Shown here one piece after another: positions 32,000 through 45,099 of a stretch of 64,000 bases of DNA (positions are counted from its first letter, which is position 1; every line of letters starts with the position of its first letter). The stretch spans positions 1,674,001 to 1,738,000 of the forward strand of contig SPDT01000002.1 in assembly GCA_008477525.1 (NCBI GenBank), read 5' to 3'. A program made the translations under genes and the position numbers. The notes under the pieces are model-generated. The model made no database searches. It was not told where the DNA came from and was given only the letters and a program-made list of their open reading frames with translations. Source of the DNA: Hypomyces perniciosus. Its lineage: Eukaryota; Ascomycota; Sordariomycetes; Hypocreales; Hypocreaceae.

Positions 32000-34900
32000 A
32001 TTTTTCTAGTAGTTATAGCACTTCCCTTTACGCTATTACAGCACTTATAGCGGGTTTTTATAGTATTTATCCTAATGCTTATATTAATACTTTTTAGGAT
32101 TTTTAGTTATTAAAGCTATTTTTAGGCTTCTACTATAAATACTATTACAGTTATAGTAATATTACCTATATTACTATTTCTATTATATACTATATAATAT
32201 ATTCTTTATTTTTATAGGATATAGGTTTAATATTAGCAGTATAAGTCGACCTATTAAAGCTTTTAATAGCCCTATTTCTTTAATTAAGGATAATAGCTCT
32301 CCTTAACAGTAAAGGGACCTATTTATTTAAGTGTAGAATATAGAATAAAAGCTTTAGGCATAGAGGGCTTTCACTAAAACAGTTAAGGTATAGTTAAAGG
32401 GTTAGAATAATACTATAATTTAGTTATCTAATACTCTAGGTAGCCTAGCTGCTACTATATTAAGGCTTTAATAATAGACTATTAGTCTAATATAAGTTAA
32501 TCTTATAGTCCCTATTTTAATGCTAATATAAACTCTTACTCCTATTTTTATATTAATCCAGGTTTCATTTTCATTTATTCCTTAACCTTAAACTATTATT
32601 TCTACTTTAAATAATAGTTTTATTAAAGAAGCATTAAAAAAGGCCTATAGCTTTTTAGAAAGCTATAAGCTAATAAGTCTTAATAATTTTAATTAGTAGA
32701 AACAGTCTTTGAGTATTATACTAAAGGCTATAGATTATTATATTTTTATAGAAAGTCCTATAGTTATTAATTCTTTATTTAATTTAGAATAAGCTTTATT
32801 ATTTATATTAATTAAAGATAGTTTAATAACTATTCCTGCCATATCTATTATTTAAATTCAAAGCTTAAAATAAGTATTTTTAATATTAAAGAGATAATAT
32901 AGTTACTTTAATACTCTATAAAAAGATTCCCTTTATAGGGAATTTCATTTATTAAATTACAGTAATTATAAAGGATCTTTAATTAAATTTAATACTGCTT
33001 TTAATAAACTATTTGCTAAGCTAGCTATTTTAAAGGTTAATATTAATATACTAAACTAAATAAATTAATATTTAAATTCTTTTAAAAAGACTTTCTTTTA
33101 ATAGGCTAAAAGAATTAAAGGAACTATTAGATCTAGCAGAGCTATTAGGTAATCTACTAAAGGTTTTAATATTCAGTTTCTTATAGTAAATATATTAAAA
33201 GAGACTAACAATCTATCTTTAACTATATATAAAGTTAATAAGGCTTTAGGCCCTTTTAAGTCCCTTGAAGATTAAAAGCCAGCTTTTAACTCTAATAAAA
33301 GGAAAGGAAATTAAAAGAATTAAAGAAATCAAAAGAATTAAAAGAATTAAGATTAATAAAACCAGAAGTAAACTATAAAGGATACTGCTTTTGCTAGTAT
33401 ATATTATCTAGCTATTGGGAAGTATAGCTTAAAAGAGCTATTAAAAGAATCCTCTATTAAATCTATTAGTAGTTTAAATCGTAATCGAGATCTTTTATAT
33501 ACTTTAAATGCTAAAAAAGGCAAAAAGCCTTTTAAGCCTTTTAAATCTTTTAAAAAACCTAAACCCTTTAAACTTCCTATTCAAGATAATCTATTATATA
33601 ATACTAGATCTATAGTTTATATAGTTAATTCTAGGAAATAGTTTATAGACTATAAACCTAATAACAGGGATCTAAGCATTATTTATACTAGCAGGGGCCC
33701 TGTTACCTTTAAGGGAATAGGTATAGCCACTTTTAATATCTTTAATAAAGATAATAACTATAAAAAGATAATATTATTAAATACCCTCTTTTACTTTTAG
33801 TTAAATATAAACCTTATAAGTAGTTTCAGGTATTATTAAGTTAAATGACATATTTAATATAATACTTTTTTTTACTAAATTAATACAGTTAACAAAGCTG
33901 CTAAATCTTTTAAAATATAGCTTTTTCTTTACTATTAAAGGATATACTATACGCTATAGCTATAAGCTTTATAGCTATTTATATAGCTATAGCGTATAGA
34001 AAAGGCTAAGTAATATATAGCTATTCTAAAAGTAATAGCTTTAAAAAAACAATTAATTAGATTTAGTCCTAGGCTTATTAAAAAGAATAATCTTAAAGGA
34101 AAAGATCTCTTTAAACTCCCTAAAACTTTAGGCTAAGTAAAGGATTAAGGGCTTTATATACCCCTATTACTTAAAAAAATAAAGGAGAATAAGCCTATAG
34201 AGGATACCTTTATAAAGGAAAGGCCTTATATATTTAAAGAATCCTTTATTATTAAAGATTTAAAGGTTATTAATTTAATTAAATTAAAGGGAGATACTAT
34301 TACTAGTTGTAGCGGAGCGCGGCACAGCTATGTGGAGTATAGAGAGATGGGAAACGAAGCTTGATTCTATGAAAGAGAATATGCCGTAGTGGCCTCGCTA
34401 TATATACACATAGCTAACATAAAGAAGAAGCTGTGTGCAGGCGCTTACAGCGCCTGTATAGTCTGACACATCGCTTATGCGATATGTATGTCAGCTCGTA
34501 TCTGCTTACATAGCAGATAAGAGCTCCCTAGCGCTGATAAGCGGTAGGGCCCCGGCCTACTCAACCCAACACTAATCCTAGCTTTAAACTATTAAAGCTA
34601 GCCCTTTTATAGTATAAAAGACTAGGTTATATTAGCTTAAATCTATTAAAAAAGAATATTAAAATAACTGTTAGAATTCTTAACTTTAATTATATTAAAG
34701 AGATTAAACTTTACTGCCTAATATATAATAAAGGAAAAGCTCTTAAGCGGCTTAATTTTAAGCTAATTGCTAATCTACTAGCCTCTTTAAATTATTGAAA
34801 AGTTAATACTTTCTCTATAAAGCTAGTGCCTTATAATAAAGCCTTAATTGGTCTTTTAATTATTAATAGAAAATTAAGATATAGGTAGCTATTCCTTTTA

Positions 34901-37400
34901 AAAGATTATAGTAGATTTACCTTTTTAGCTATTATATAAGGCTTTATAAATAGCCTTAAAATATAATATAACCAGTATCTTAAAGAATTTTATTATAATA
35001 AAGGACAGGAAATTAATCAAGATCTTTAAACTGAATTCTTTTCTTTAAGAATTATATATTCCTATAGCAGCCTTTATATTTATAAATAAAATAATCTAAT
35101 AAAATACTTTATTAAAGTTTTATTAAATAGGCTTTAGGCTACTATTATAGCAGTTAATTTACTACTATATCTCTAGAATTCTATTATTATTATAGTTTTT
35201 AAATTAATTAACTATATAGCTATTACTAATAAGGACTTTACCTTTTATTAAGAATTATATAAATACTTAGACTTTAATAAGGATTATAAGCCTGATTTGC
35301 AAAGATATATGATTATTGGCTTTTATTATAAAGTATTTATTCTGTAAAAATAAAAGGTTAAAGGCTATAAATTAGCCTTTAAGACTAAAACTATGAGACT
35401 ACTAGCAGTATTAAATAGTAATACCTATCTTATCTATATTTTAACTAAATATATAGTCTTTAAATCGTTAACTATTAAGCTATATAAAGATAAAATTCCT
35501 AAACTTTAGATCTTAAAGCTTACTATAAGTTAAGATAATAAGGAATTAAAGGGAGAAATAAAGCTAGATTTATTAAATTAAATAATTCCTAGCTTTTAAA
35601 ATATTAATCCTTTACTCCCTAACCCTATTTTAAAAGGAGTACCTACTATTATTCCCTTTACTTTTAGCTTTATTCCTATATTAGTTATATAAGACTCTGC
35701 AGTTATAAAGGATCTTATAGATATAGATATATCCTATTTTGTTTATAATAGCGTTAAAAAGCTAGCCTTTTTAACTGCTGCAGTATAAAACCTATAAACC
35801 CTTACATAAATACTTTATAGTCCTAATAAAACTAAATAGCTAAAAGCGATTTATAGTGAATTTAACTAGCTAGTTAAATAATATACTTTCACTTTTATTA
35901 AATGTAATAGTATTCTTTAAGGCAGGAATCCTATTACTAGTTGATTAGTTTTAAAGATTAAAAATGACTAAAATAATAACATAGTTAAATTTAAAGCTAG
36001 GCTAGTTACTAGGGGTTTCCAATAACTAAAAGGAATAGTTTTTAACTAAATATTCGCTTTAATAGCTGTTCCTTTTATTTAAAGGCTTTTATTAGCCTTA
36101 GCTATTATCTATAACTCGGAAATTAAATAAATTAACTTTATTAATATATTCCTTAACAAGATACTTAAAGAAACTATCTTCTTTAACTTCCTTAAAGGAT
36201 TTAAAGACTATAACAGTTAAGCTTCCTTTAAATTTAAATGTATTTTTAGAAAGCTAGGTTATAACTTTAATATAGATTAGGTTATTTAATTATAGAAAGC
36301 TCTTTATAGTTTAAAACAGTCCTTTAAAGAATAGTAATAGGCTTTATAAGCCTTAGGAAATAAACTAGGATATAATCTTTTAATTTCTGACTTTATTATT
36401 TTATATAATCTAAATAATAGTGTTTTTATTGTTACTTATATAGATAACTGTCTTTTTATTAGACTAGATAAAGAAGCTATAGCTTAGCTAAAACTAGCTT
36501 TTAATAAAGTCTATACTATAAAAGATAAAGGCCTTGCCTTTTTTTTTAAGGGTTTAGATAGTTAAAGATAGAAAAAGAGGCCTTTTTTAGCTTTCTTAAA
36601 AATAATATATTATTAAAGCTATAAAGTTTTTTAACCTTTAAGACTTAAAGCCTATTTAACTACCCTTATAGTCTTCTCTTTTAGCTAATAAAACTATAAC
36701 TAAACTAGATAAAGCTAATATTAAGCATTTTCAAGCTATTATTTATGCTATTATTTATTTAATAATTTATACTTAAATAAATATTAGCTGTTTAATTTAA
36801 TAGCTAGCTAGATAATTTTAAAGTCTTTATAAAAAGTATTTAAACGCAGCCTATAACCTATTACAGTATTTAAATAATACCTAAGATCTAGCTATTTAAT
36901 ATATTAGAAAATCTAATCCTATACCTATTAATTATTGCAATAGTGATTTTACTAGGGATAAAGAATTAAGTAAATTGACTTATAGCTATATTATTATAGT
37001 TGCTAATAGGCTAATTAGCTAGAAATTAAAAAAGGGCTTAACTATTTATCTTTTTACATTAAAAACAGAGTTTATAGCTTTTATAGAAGCTATTAAAGAG
37101 ATTTAGTAGCTTATTGGTTTATATAAAAAGGTAAATTAATTAATTAAATAGCCAATCTCTTTATTTAACAATTATAAAGGTACTATTTCTACTTTAAATA
37201 ACTTTACCCTTTATAATTAAATAAAATACACTTTATTATAGTTTAATTATATAAGGGAATAGGTTAAAAATAATATTATTATAGTCAGCTATCTGGAAAC
37301 CAGTAAAATAGTTACTAATAGGCTTACTAAGCTTTTTCTAGGTTTAAAATTAAAAAACTATATAAATCTCCTTAATCTTAAGCTTTTATTTAAAGTATAT
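32000..37400 (+). pseudogene. Copia-1 gag-pol relic
   Basis: Plus strand with RIP stops. Integrase core with LLKDYSRFTFLAII at about 34900 (the Copia DYSRF signature); reverse transcriptase with KARLVTRGFQ at about 35990, ALYSLKQSFKE at about 36300 and the YVDD box altered to YIDN near 36440; RNase H about 36950-37390 ending in a TNRLTKLF segment. The order IN-RT-RH is that of Copia. The clean solo LTR at 34308 interrupts the frame upstream of integrase. Confidence 0.75.
34308..34571 (-). repeat. Clean solo LTR of Copia-2 family inside Copia-1
   Basis: 264 bp, reverse orientation, TGTTGGG...CTACA. Flanks CTAGT (34303-34307) and CTAAT (34572-34576) agree in four of five bases. It has no visible RIP and serves as the reference for the mutated LTRs at 24202, 27847 and 53563. 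Three hairpins lie in it: 34438-34455, 34468-34487 and 34494-34524. Confidence 0.85.
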
Positions 37401-40400
37401 ACTTAAAGTCTTTACCCTTTTTATAGCTATTAGCTATTTTATAGCTATTAACTATTTTTATTATTTTAGTTATTTTTACCTATATTAACTATCCTTTTTA
37501 TTCGTATATTCTAGTTACTTTCCTATATTTAGATACTATATTTACTTTAACGTTATATAGGATAGTATCTATTTTAAAGGGAGTATTAAAAAGGAGGGCT
37601 AAAAAGCAAGGGTTTTAATATATTTAGGTAACCTTTTTATTCTAGCTAGACCTAGAATTAGGCCTAACGATAAGACTAAGTCCCTGGAGGAATTTCGGTA
37701 TAAGTCAGGAAATTTCTGTTATTTTTAATAATAATAATTGAGCTAAGACCAGCTACCCCGCCTACCCTAGACTTAATATAATGCTTATAATAGGCATTAT
37801 AAGAAATCTGACTAAAATGGTTTCCCGTTTATATAGCTGTAAGTTAATCTGAGCGATTTTATATATAAATGAATTTTGCGGAAAATAGGAATATAGCCAC
37901 AAACCTAATTCTGCCACCACACGCCTATTATTAAGTTAGAGGACTATTATAGAAGATAAAGCTATTGTTTATACAATAACTTCTATACCAGCTATATATT
38001 ACTAGATATTCTATAGCTTTCTAGCTATTAGTTCAGTTATAATTCAATTGTTTATCTAGTGTTAACCTAACTAGACTCTCAGTCGCTTCCTTATTGCTGC
38101 ATTATATACAGCTTCCTAGAAGCCATATATATAAATGAGGTTCAGTATAACCTTGTTATTTTAACAACCTATAAAGGCTGCCTACCCTATAATAAGTAAA
38201 GGTTTAAAGAATATAAAGGCTAAAGGCAATAAACGCGCTAAGTATTATACTCGCAATTATAAAGGGGATATATAGATAACTGGCGTTAACGATATTAAGA
38301 ATTAGCAGTATAAAGATTCCCCTTTAAGTAAAGAGGGTTAAGTATACTTTTACTGCAATTTCTTTAAGTACTTAGCCTAGGAATACCTATAAGCTTTTAA
38401 AAAGAGATTTAAGGCTTATATTAATAAAGTCTATAAAGTTAAACTATAAGCTTAAAAGGAGCAGGAACTTTAAATTATTAAGTTTAATAGTAACTTTAAC
38501 TTTTTTAATAGATTATTAAAAAAGTAACTTTAATATAAAGTTAAATATTAGAATTAAGTAATATAGAAGTTAATAAATAGCAAAAATCTAAATAATAAAT
38601 AAATAATAAATTAATATTAATATAGGCTGAGATAAAGAATATATAAATCTCTGCTTTATTTAATACTAGTTATAATTGCTATATTATTCTAAAATACTCC
38701 TTTATAAAAAAACTTTACTTTTTTTAAATTACAATTAAAAATAGCAATTAAATAGCTTTTTTAAAGAAAGTCTATTAATAATCATTAAATTTATAACTAT
38801 AATTTATTTAAAGCTTTATAGCTATATTTAATACTTATATATATATATAGTTAAAGGTTTAAATTATAACCTGCTTTTTAACAAACTATAAAGAAAAGTA
38901 AATAGTATAATCTATAATACCGCTAAGTAATAGATCTTTTATTAAAAAGTAGATATCTAACTGCAATTTTCAGGCAATTTAAAACTTAAAAGTATATAAG
39001 CTATATAAACTATTTAATTTATATCTGCTTTAACCCTTTAAACAGAATATTATTGCCTTTAATAATCTAGTAAAAAATATATATTTATTTTTATACTATT
39101 ATATTTATAAATATTAAAAAAACACTTTAATTAAAAAAGTTAATAAATTAAAAGCAGACTATTCCCTTTAAACTTTAAAATAAATTCTATTTATTATTCT
39201 GTATTTAAAAAGTAGTAAAGCTATTATTTTAAAGGCTAGGCATTAACTATAAAATCCCTTTAAAGCGAGATAAAGATAGTAATAAACTAAAGCTTTTATA
39301 AAGCCTTTGATATAATATATTATAAAAAAAGCTATTAATATTATATAAAACCCTCTTTAATCTGTTTAATAAAGGGTTTATTTGCGCTAGCAGTTTAGCT
39401 ACTGCTATATTAATACTTTTTACTTATAAGTTAAAGGGAGGAGTATACTTTAATATAAATTACTATACTTTTAATATAATTACATAATAAAATTAGTACC
39501 CTTTACCTTTATTCGCAAAAATATTAAATAACTTTATTTAAATAAAGTAGTTTATTAAGTTTAATATAATAGCTGCTTTCTATAAAATCTATGTTATAAA
39601 AAAGGATAAATATAAAACTGTATTTTATATATATTATAGATTATATAGATAAAGAGTTATATTATTTAAATTTACTGGCGCTTTAATAATATTTTAATAG
39701 TTTATTAACTATATACTTTACCCTTTTTTAAATAACTTTACTATTATATATATTAATAATATTTTAATATATTTAAATAGCTTATTTAAAAATTATATAA
39801 AAAAAGCATAATATATATTTTACGCTTTTATAGATACTAGCTTATACTTTAACCTAGTAAAGTACTCTTTTATTTAAAAAAAGGTTAAATACTTTAACTT
39901 TATTATTTAAATAGGAAAAGGTATTGCTTATAACTTTAAAAAGCAGTAAATAATATATAAATAGATAGCCTTTGCGTTAATAATAGGTATATAAAGCTTT
40001 TTTAGATTTATTAATTATTATTATATTTTTATTTTTTAACTTTTTATATATAATCTTCCCTTTTACCTATTTAATAAAAAAAAGGTTCTTTTTTAATAAA
40101 GAAATAATAAAAAAGCTGCTTTTAAACATTTAAAGCGCTATTTTTATAAAGCTTTAATACTTTAAATATAAAATTTAAGTAAAAAGATATTTATTAAACT
40201 TAACTATTTTAAATATATATTTAAAAGTATATTATAATAAAAGGATAAATAGGGAAAATATAATACTATTATATATTACTAATAAAGACTAAAGGTAGTT
40301 AAATATAATTATTTAATCTATAATAAAGAGATATTCGCTGCTATTTACTGCTTAGAAAAATAAAAGGCTAAGCTATAAAGCTATAGACTTTTTACTATAA

Positions 40401-43400
40401 TTTTAAATTATAAGAATCTATAGTATTGTATAATATACTAAAAGCTTTTAAAAAGGCAGATTTATTAAGCTAAATTCCTTTTATAATTTAATATAATAAT
40501 ATAATGTTAGTTTAGCAGTAAAGCAGTTATTTTTAATAGTTTTAATCATTAAGAATAAAATTAGCCAAAAAATAAAAATAATAAGTAAAAGTAAGCTGCT
40601 ATATATAGTTGCTCCCTGTAACCTTAAAAGTAATCTATTAGCTAAAATTTATTAATATTTTAATCTTTTAAATATAAGTATTTAATAATAACCTAGAATT
40701 ATAGAAATTTTAAAATTAGTTAATATAAACTAACCTTAATTACTGAAAGGCCTAGATAATAGTAAAACTTAAAAAATATAACTTCCCTTTTATCCCTTAT
40801 TTAAAAGTTTAAATTATAAAATATATAATTAATGAATTATTTTATTTTACTTTCTATAATTCAATTTAAATTCTAGTTAAAGTAAATAAAACAAGGACTA
40901 TACTATATATATATATTATATAAGCTAAATATAATATAATAATAGCCAGCTATTTTAATTAAAATAATACTTTAATAATTATAGTTTAAAAATTCTATTA
41001 GCTTAGCCTTTTTTAAACTATATAGTAATTTATAAAAAATAATAATATCTGCAGAAAAAAGTATATTTAAAGGACTTAAAAGTATAGCCTTTTTAAACTT
41101 TTATTAATCTTTTTATATATATAAAATAACTTAGCGATAGATTTTATTATTAAACTTCCTTTAACTAGTCCTTTTAATACTTAGTATTTATAAATAATAG
41201 TAAATTAGTTTATTAAAGCTATTATATTAAAAGCTATAAAGAGTATAAACGTAAAAGCCTATATATAGTATTTCCTTTAATACTATTATTACTTCTATAA
41301 TATACTTACGTCTATAGTAAATAATAAAAGGTTTAATTAAATTAATAAATTCTAAAGAGTATTCTGCTAATTGACGGGAGTAAAATAATAATTTGATACT
41401 ATATATTACTTATAGACTAATAGTAGCTTAAAATAAATAAATTAAAAGATTTAAATATACCTATAAATATATATTAACTACAGTTAAAAAGACTAAGGGA
41501 ATTAGCTTTTAATAGCTTAATGAATATTAAATAACTATATAAGCTCTGTAATTTAATTAAGCGCCTTTTTTTTAAATATAGCTATTATATTAAGGCATTT
41601 CTATTATATTATAGTTAAAATGTAAAGTAAAAAACTATAAATCTAAATAAACGCTAAATAAAAGAACTGCTTTAGCGCTTAAAAAATATTACTTTTTTTA
41701 TATAAATTAATTTAGCAGTAATATAGCAGCAATATAAAAATACTGCTAATAAATAAAAAAGATTTACTAAAAGGTTTAAAGTTTAAGATAAAGTATAGCT
41801 TTACTTTAGCAATTATAAATCCTTATACTTTAATAAAAAGCTAAATATTTTTTACTATAAATATTTAATAGTAAAAGTATTTAACCTTTATATAGTTAAA
41901 TTAAATATATTTATAGGAATCTATTTGCGCTTTTATATTAACCTGCTATAATAAATTATAAATAACATTTTACCTAAGTAATAAAATAATAACTTTTAAC
42001 CCCTTTTTATATATATTAAAGGTAAAGATAAATAAAAAGTAAAAGAGATTTTTTATATTAAAATAAAGAAATAAGGCTGCGGCCTTTTCCGCGAAGTGCC
42101 TATATATTAAAAGGGATATATAAAGCTGACTTAAAAGCCTACTATTTCATTAAAAGATATAGCTGCCTTAAACGCTTATATAAAAAGATATAGGCCTATT
42201 AAAATTATAAATAGGCCCTTTAAAGAATATACCCCTGCAAAAAAGAAATATAAAAAATAATTAATCTAATAGGGGGGGTAATATTATAAGTTAAACTTAA
42301 TTAAAAAGGACTTTAGCTATATTACGCCTAGTACCACTATTCTTTATATCTCCTGGACTAGCTAATATAAATATATATATATTAGGCACTGCGTATAAGC
42401 TTTAGGCCTATATATATATATATATTACTGCCTTATAGATTGATATATATAGCTAAATAGCTCCCCTTTCTATTCTCTCGCTCTTTAGCTTTAAATAAAT
42501 AATTCTATAGCGCCCTATTATCAGCTACTGTAATAGACTATGCCTATTATATATAATTATATATATACCCTTTATTAAATAAAAAATAGGAAATTATTGT
42601 TAGGATTTTCCCATTAATTTTATAAGTATAATAAAAATATAATATAATATCTTTATATATTTCTTGAAATAAAATAATAAAAAAACCGTAATTGCAGTTA
42701 AAAGCTTATTATATTTCTAGATTGAAGCTAATATAGAAATTATTATCTTAAGGTTTACGCTTTTTTATATATATAAGCCAAATAATATTTTAAAATAGGC
42801 AGGTTAAGAAATTATTATTAAATTAATTAAAATACTAAAAGCTATAAATCTTTAAATTAACCTATAGCTTAAAAGTATAAAAGCTATAGTATATATTACT
42901 AATATAAGTCTTATATATAATTTTAATATAATATTATTTATTAATAAATTAAAGTAACAGTTCAGTGAATTTATATTTTTTTAATAAAAGAGCCTTTTAT
43001 AGATTTATAGCCACATTAAAGTAAACCTTATTTACATAGCTGCCGCGCCTATATATTTAATAAAGACTATAAAGCTAGGTAGAAAAAGAGAGAATTTAAA
43101 ATCAAGCTTAACGGGCTAATTGAATATTTTGTTAACTATACTGCAAATAATATATATTATATTTAACTATTTTGCCTAGTTGAGGTAATTATTATAAAGA
43201 CTATACACTTTAATAAAACTAGCTTTTTTCATGGTAATAAAGAGATTATAGATAAACTATGTATAATTAAGTTAAATAAACGATTTAATAAAGTTAAAAA
43301 AAATAAACTAGAATTTAAACTTTATTTATATATATTCCTATAATAAAAAATACTTTTATAAATAATATAAAAAAGAGTATACTATGAAAGGTAATCGAGA

Positions 43401-45099
43401 TATAAAGTATTAAAAGATAATTTAATAAATGCTTTAAGTAAACTATTAGTATATTTAAAAGAATTTCTTAGTTTTTAAATATTATAGGTTACTTTAAAAA
43501 AATTAGTTTTTATAGATAATAGTAGTATATTAATAAAAGCTTTAAATAATACTTTTATAAGCAATTTAACTTTTTTTATAAACAAGGATATAATAAAAGA
43601 ATAGTTTTATATATTAAAGGTATATAATTTAAAAAAGAAAATAGTTTGTTAAAGTTAAAAATAAATTAATATATAAAAAACTTATTTATTTTTATAAATA
43701 AAAGGTAAACCTTTAAAGAAAGATTAACTAACAATCCTTTATATAATGAAATAATAGCTAATATTTATAAAACTTTAAGACTTTAAAGGAAATTATTAAT
43801 AAAAAAGGCTAATAAATATCTTTTAATATATAAAACTAAAATATATACTTTAAATACTGCTTTAAAGACAATAAGCCTAAGATATATTTAATAATTATTA
43901 GTGGTTTTAATTTAATACTGTATTAATTATTATTTAATTAATAAAAGCTAATAAATAATAAATTAAAAAGTATAAAGATGATATTTACTGTTTTTAATAT
44001 AGTAATAAACTATAAATTTTCCTTTTAAAAAAGTATAGCTTTTAATAAATTAATTATTTATTAAAAGGATTTAATTAAACTATTAAAGAATTAAAAGGAA
44101 TTTATAAAATATTTATTTAAAGATAAGTTTAAGTAAACTGTATATAATAAGATAAATTTTTTATATATAAAAGGGATTTAATAAAAAATATTATATTTAA
44201 AGGCAATAATAAAGCTATTATTAATATATTAAATCTTTACTTATAAATTTAATTAAGATAGAAATCTAAAATACTATAAAGTTTATTTTATAGTTTATAG
44301 GGATTTATAAAAGTATTTTACTATAAAAAGTATATATTTAGCTATATTAATAATATATTTTGTTTATATATTTATTACTATTATAGTAAAATTTCACTTT
44401 ATATTAAAATAATATAATATTAAAAATGCTTTTTTTAATATTTTAAAAGATAAAAGTTTAAAATTAATTATATATAAACTTTTTAAAGGTTTTAAATAGT
44501 TAAATATTTATTTCAAGTTTATAAAAGCTTTATATAGCTTAAAGGATTTATTAAAATTATAATTTAATAAATTATTTTTAACTTTAAAGTAATAAAGGTT
44601 AATTTTTATTACAGCACTAACCGTAACGCGATATTGACGCCCTATTACGTAAGCCCCGGTTATATAACCAGGCCCTAACGCGTTCCTAGCTATAGCTTTC
44701 CGTAAAGCCTTAGGGCTTTCTTACTCCCTATAGTATAATAACGATATTTGCTTTAACCTGCCTTTCTATACTGTAATAGTTTATGCTGTCCCTTAACTTA
44801 ACTGCGCTATTGCGAGGTATATATCCAACTAATTACGAATTCCTCTAGAATCCCCCTTTATTCTTAAACCTATAATAATGCCTTTATAGCCTAGCCTTTA
44901 TCCTTTAAACCCTATATTTATAGGAAATTAATTATAAGTAAGATAAATATAGATGCCCTAAACTTTGCCCTATAGCTTAATTTAGCCGAATAGACTATAG
45001 TTTTAGCTATAAAGTTTACGCCTTTCTTTTTTCTCTTTAAAACCCTATAAAAATCTAGCGTTAATAGCGATTATATATATTTAATAAACGCAATTATTA

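Larger units (their letters stand above)
31367..38166 (+). mobile_element. Copia-1 retrotransposon, full length (6.8 kb)
   Basis: LTRs 31367-31956 and 37584-38166; ends are TATTAAAA/TTTTAACA, from ancestral TGTTAAAA/TTTTAACA. Perfect 5-bp duplication ACCTA at 31362-31366 and 38167-38171. The right LTR is preceded by an AAAGGGAG polypurine tract. Inserted in the gag region of Gypsy-2. It carries a solo LTR of the Copia-2 family at 34308. Confidence 0.9.
30590..42250 (+). pseudogene. Gypsy-2 gag-pol relic (interrupted by Copia-1)
   Basis: Gag capsid-like sequence at 30590-31360 and 38172-38480, then protease (about 38620-38950), reverse transcriptase from about 39360 (NKGFICASSLATAILILF) with YLDD changed to YINN near 39750, RNase H (about 40120-40500), integrase (about 40900-41700) and a C-terminal region up to 42250. 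All are RIP-inactivated. Confidence 0.7.
30319..42551 (+). mobile_element. Gypsy-2 retrotransposon, host of Copia-1
   Basis: LTRs 30319-30586 and 42282-42551; an AGGGGGGGTA polypurine tract precedes the right one. Flanks TATAG and TATAA agree in four of five bases. About 5.4 kb once Copia-1 and its duplication are removed, a normal length for Gypsy. The left LTR is only partly mutated, the right one heavily. Confidence 0.8.
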
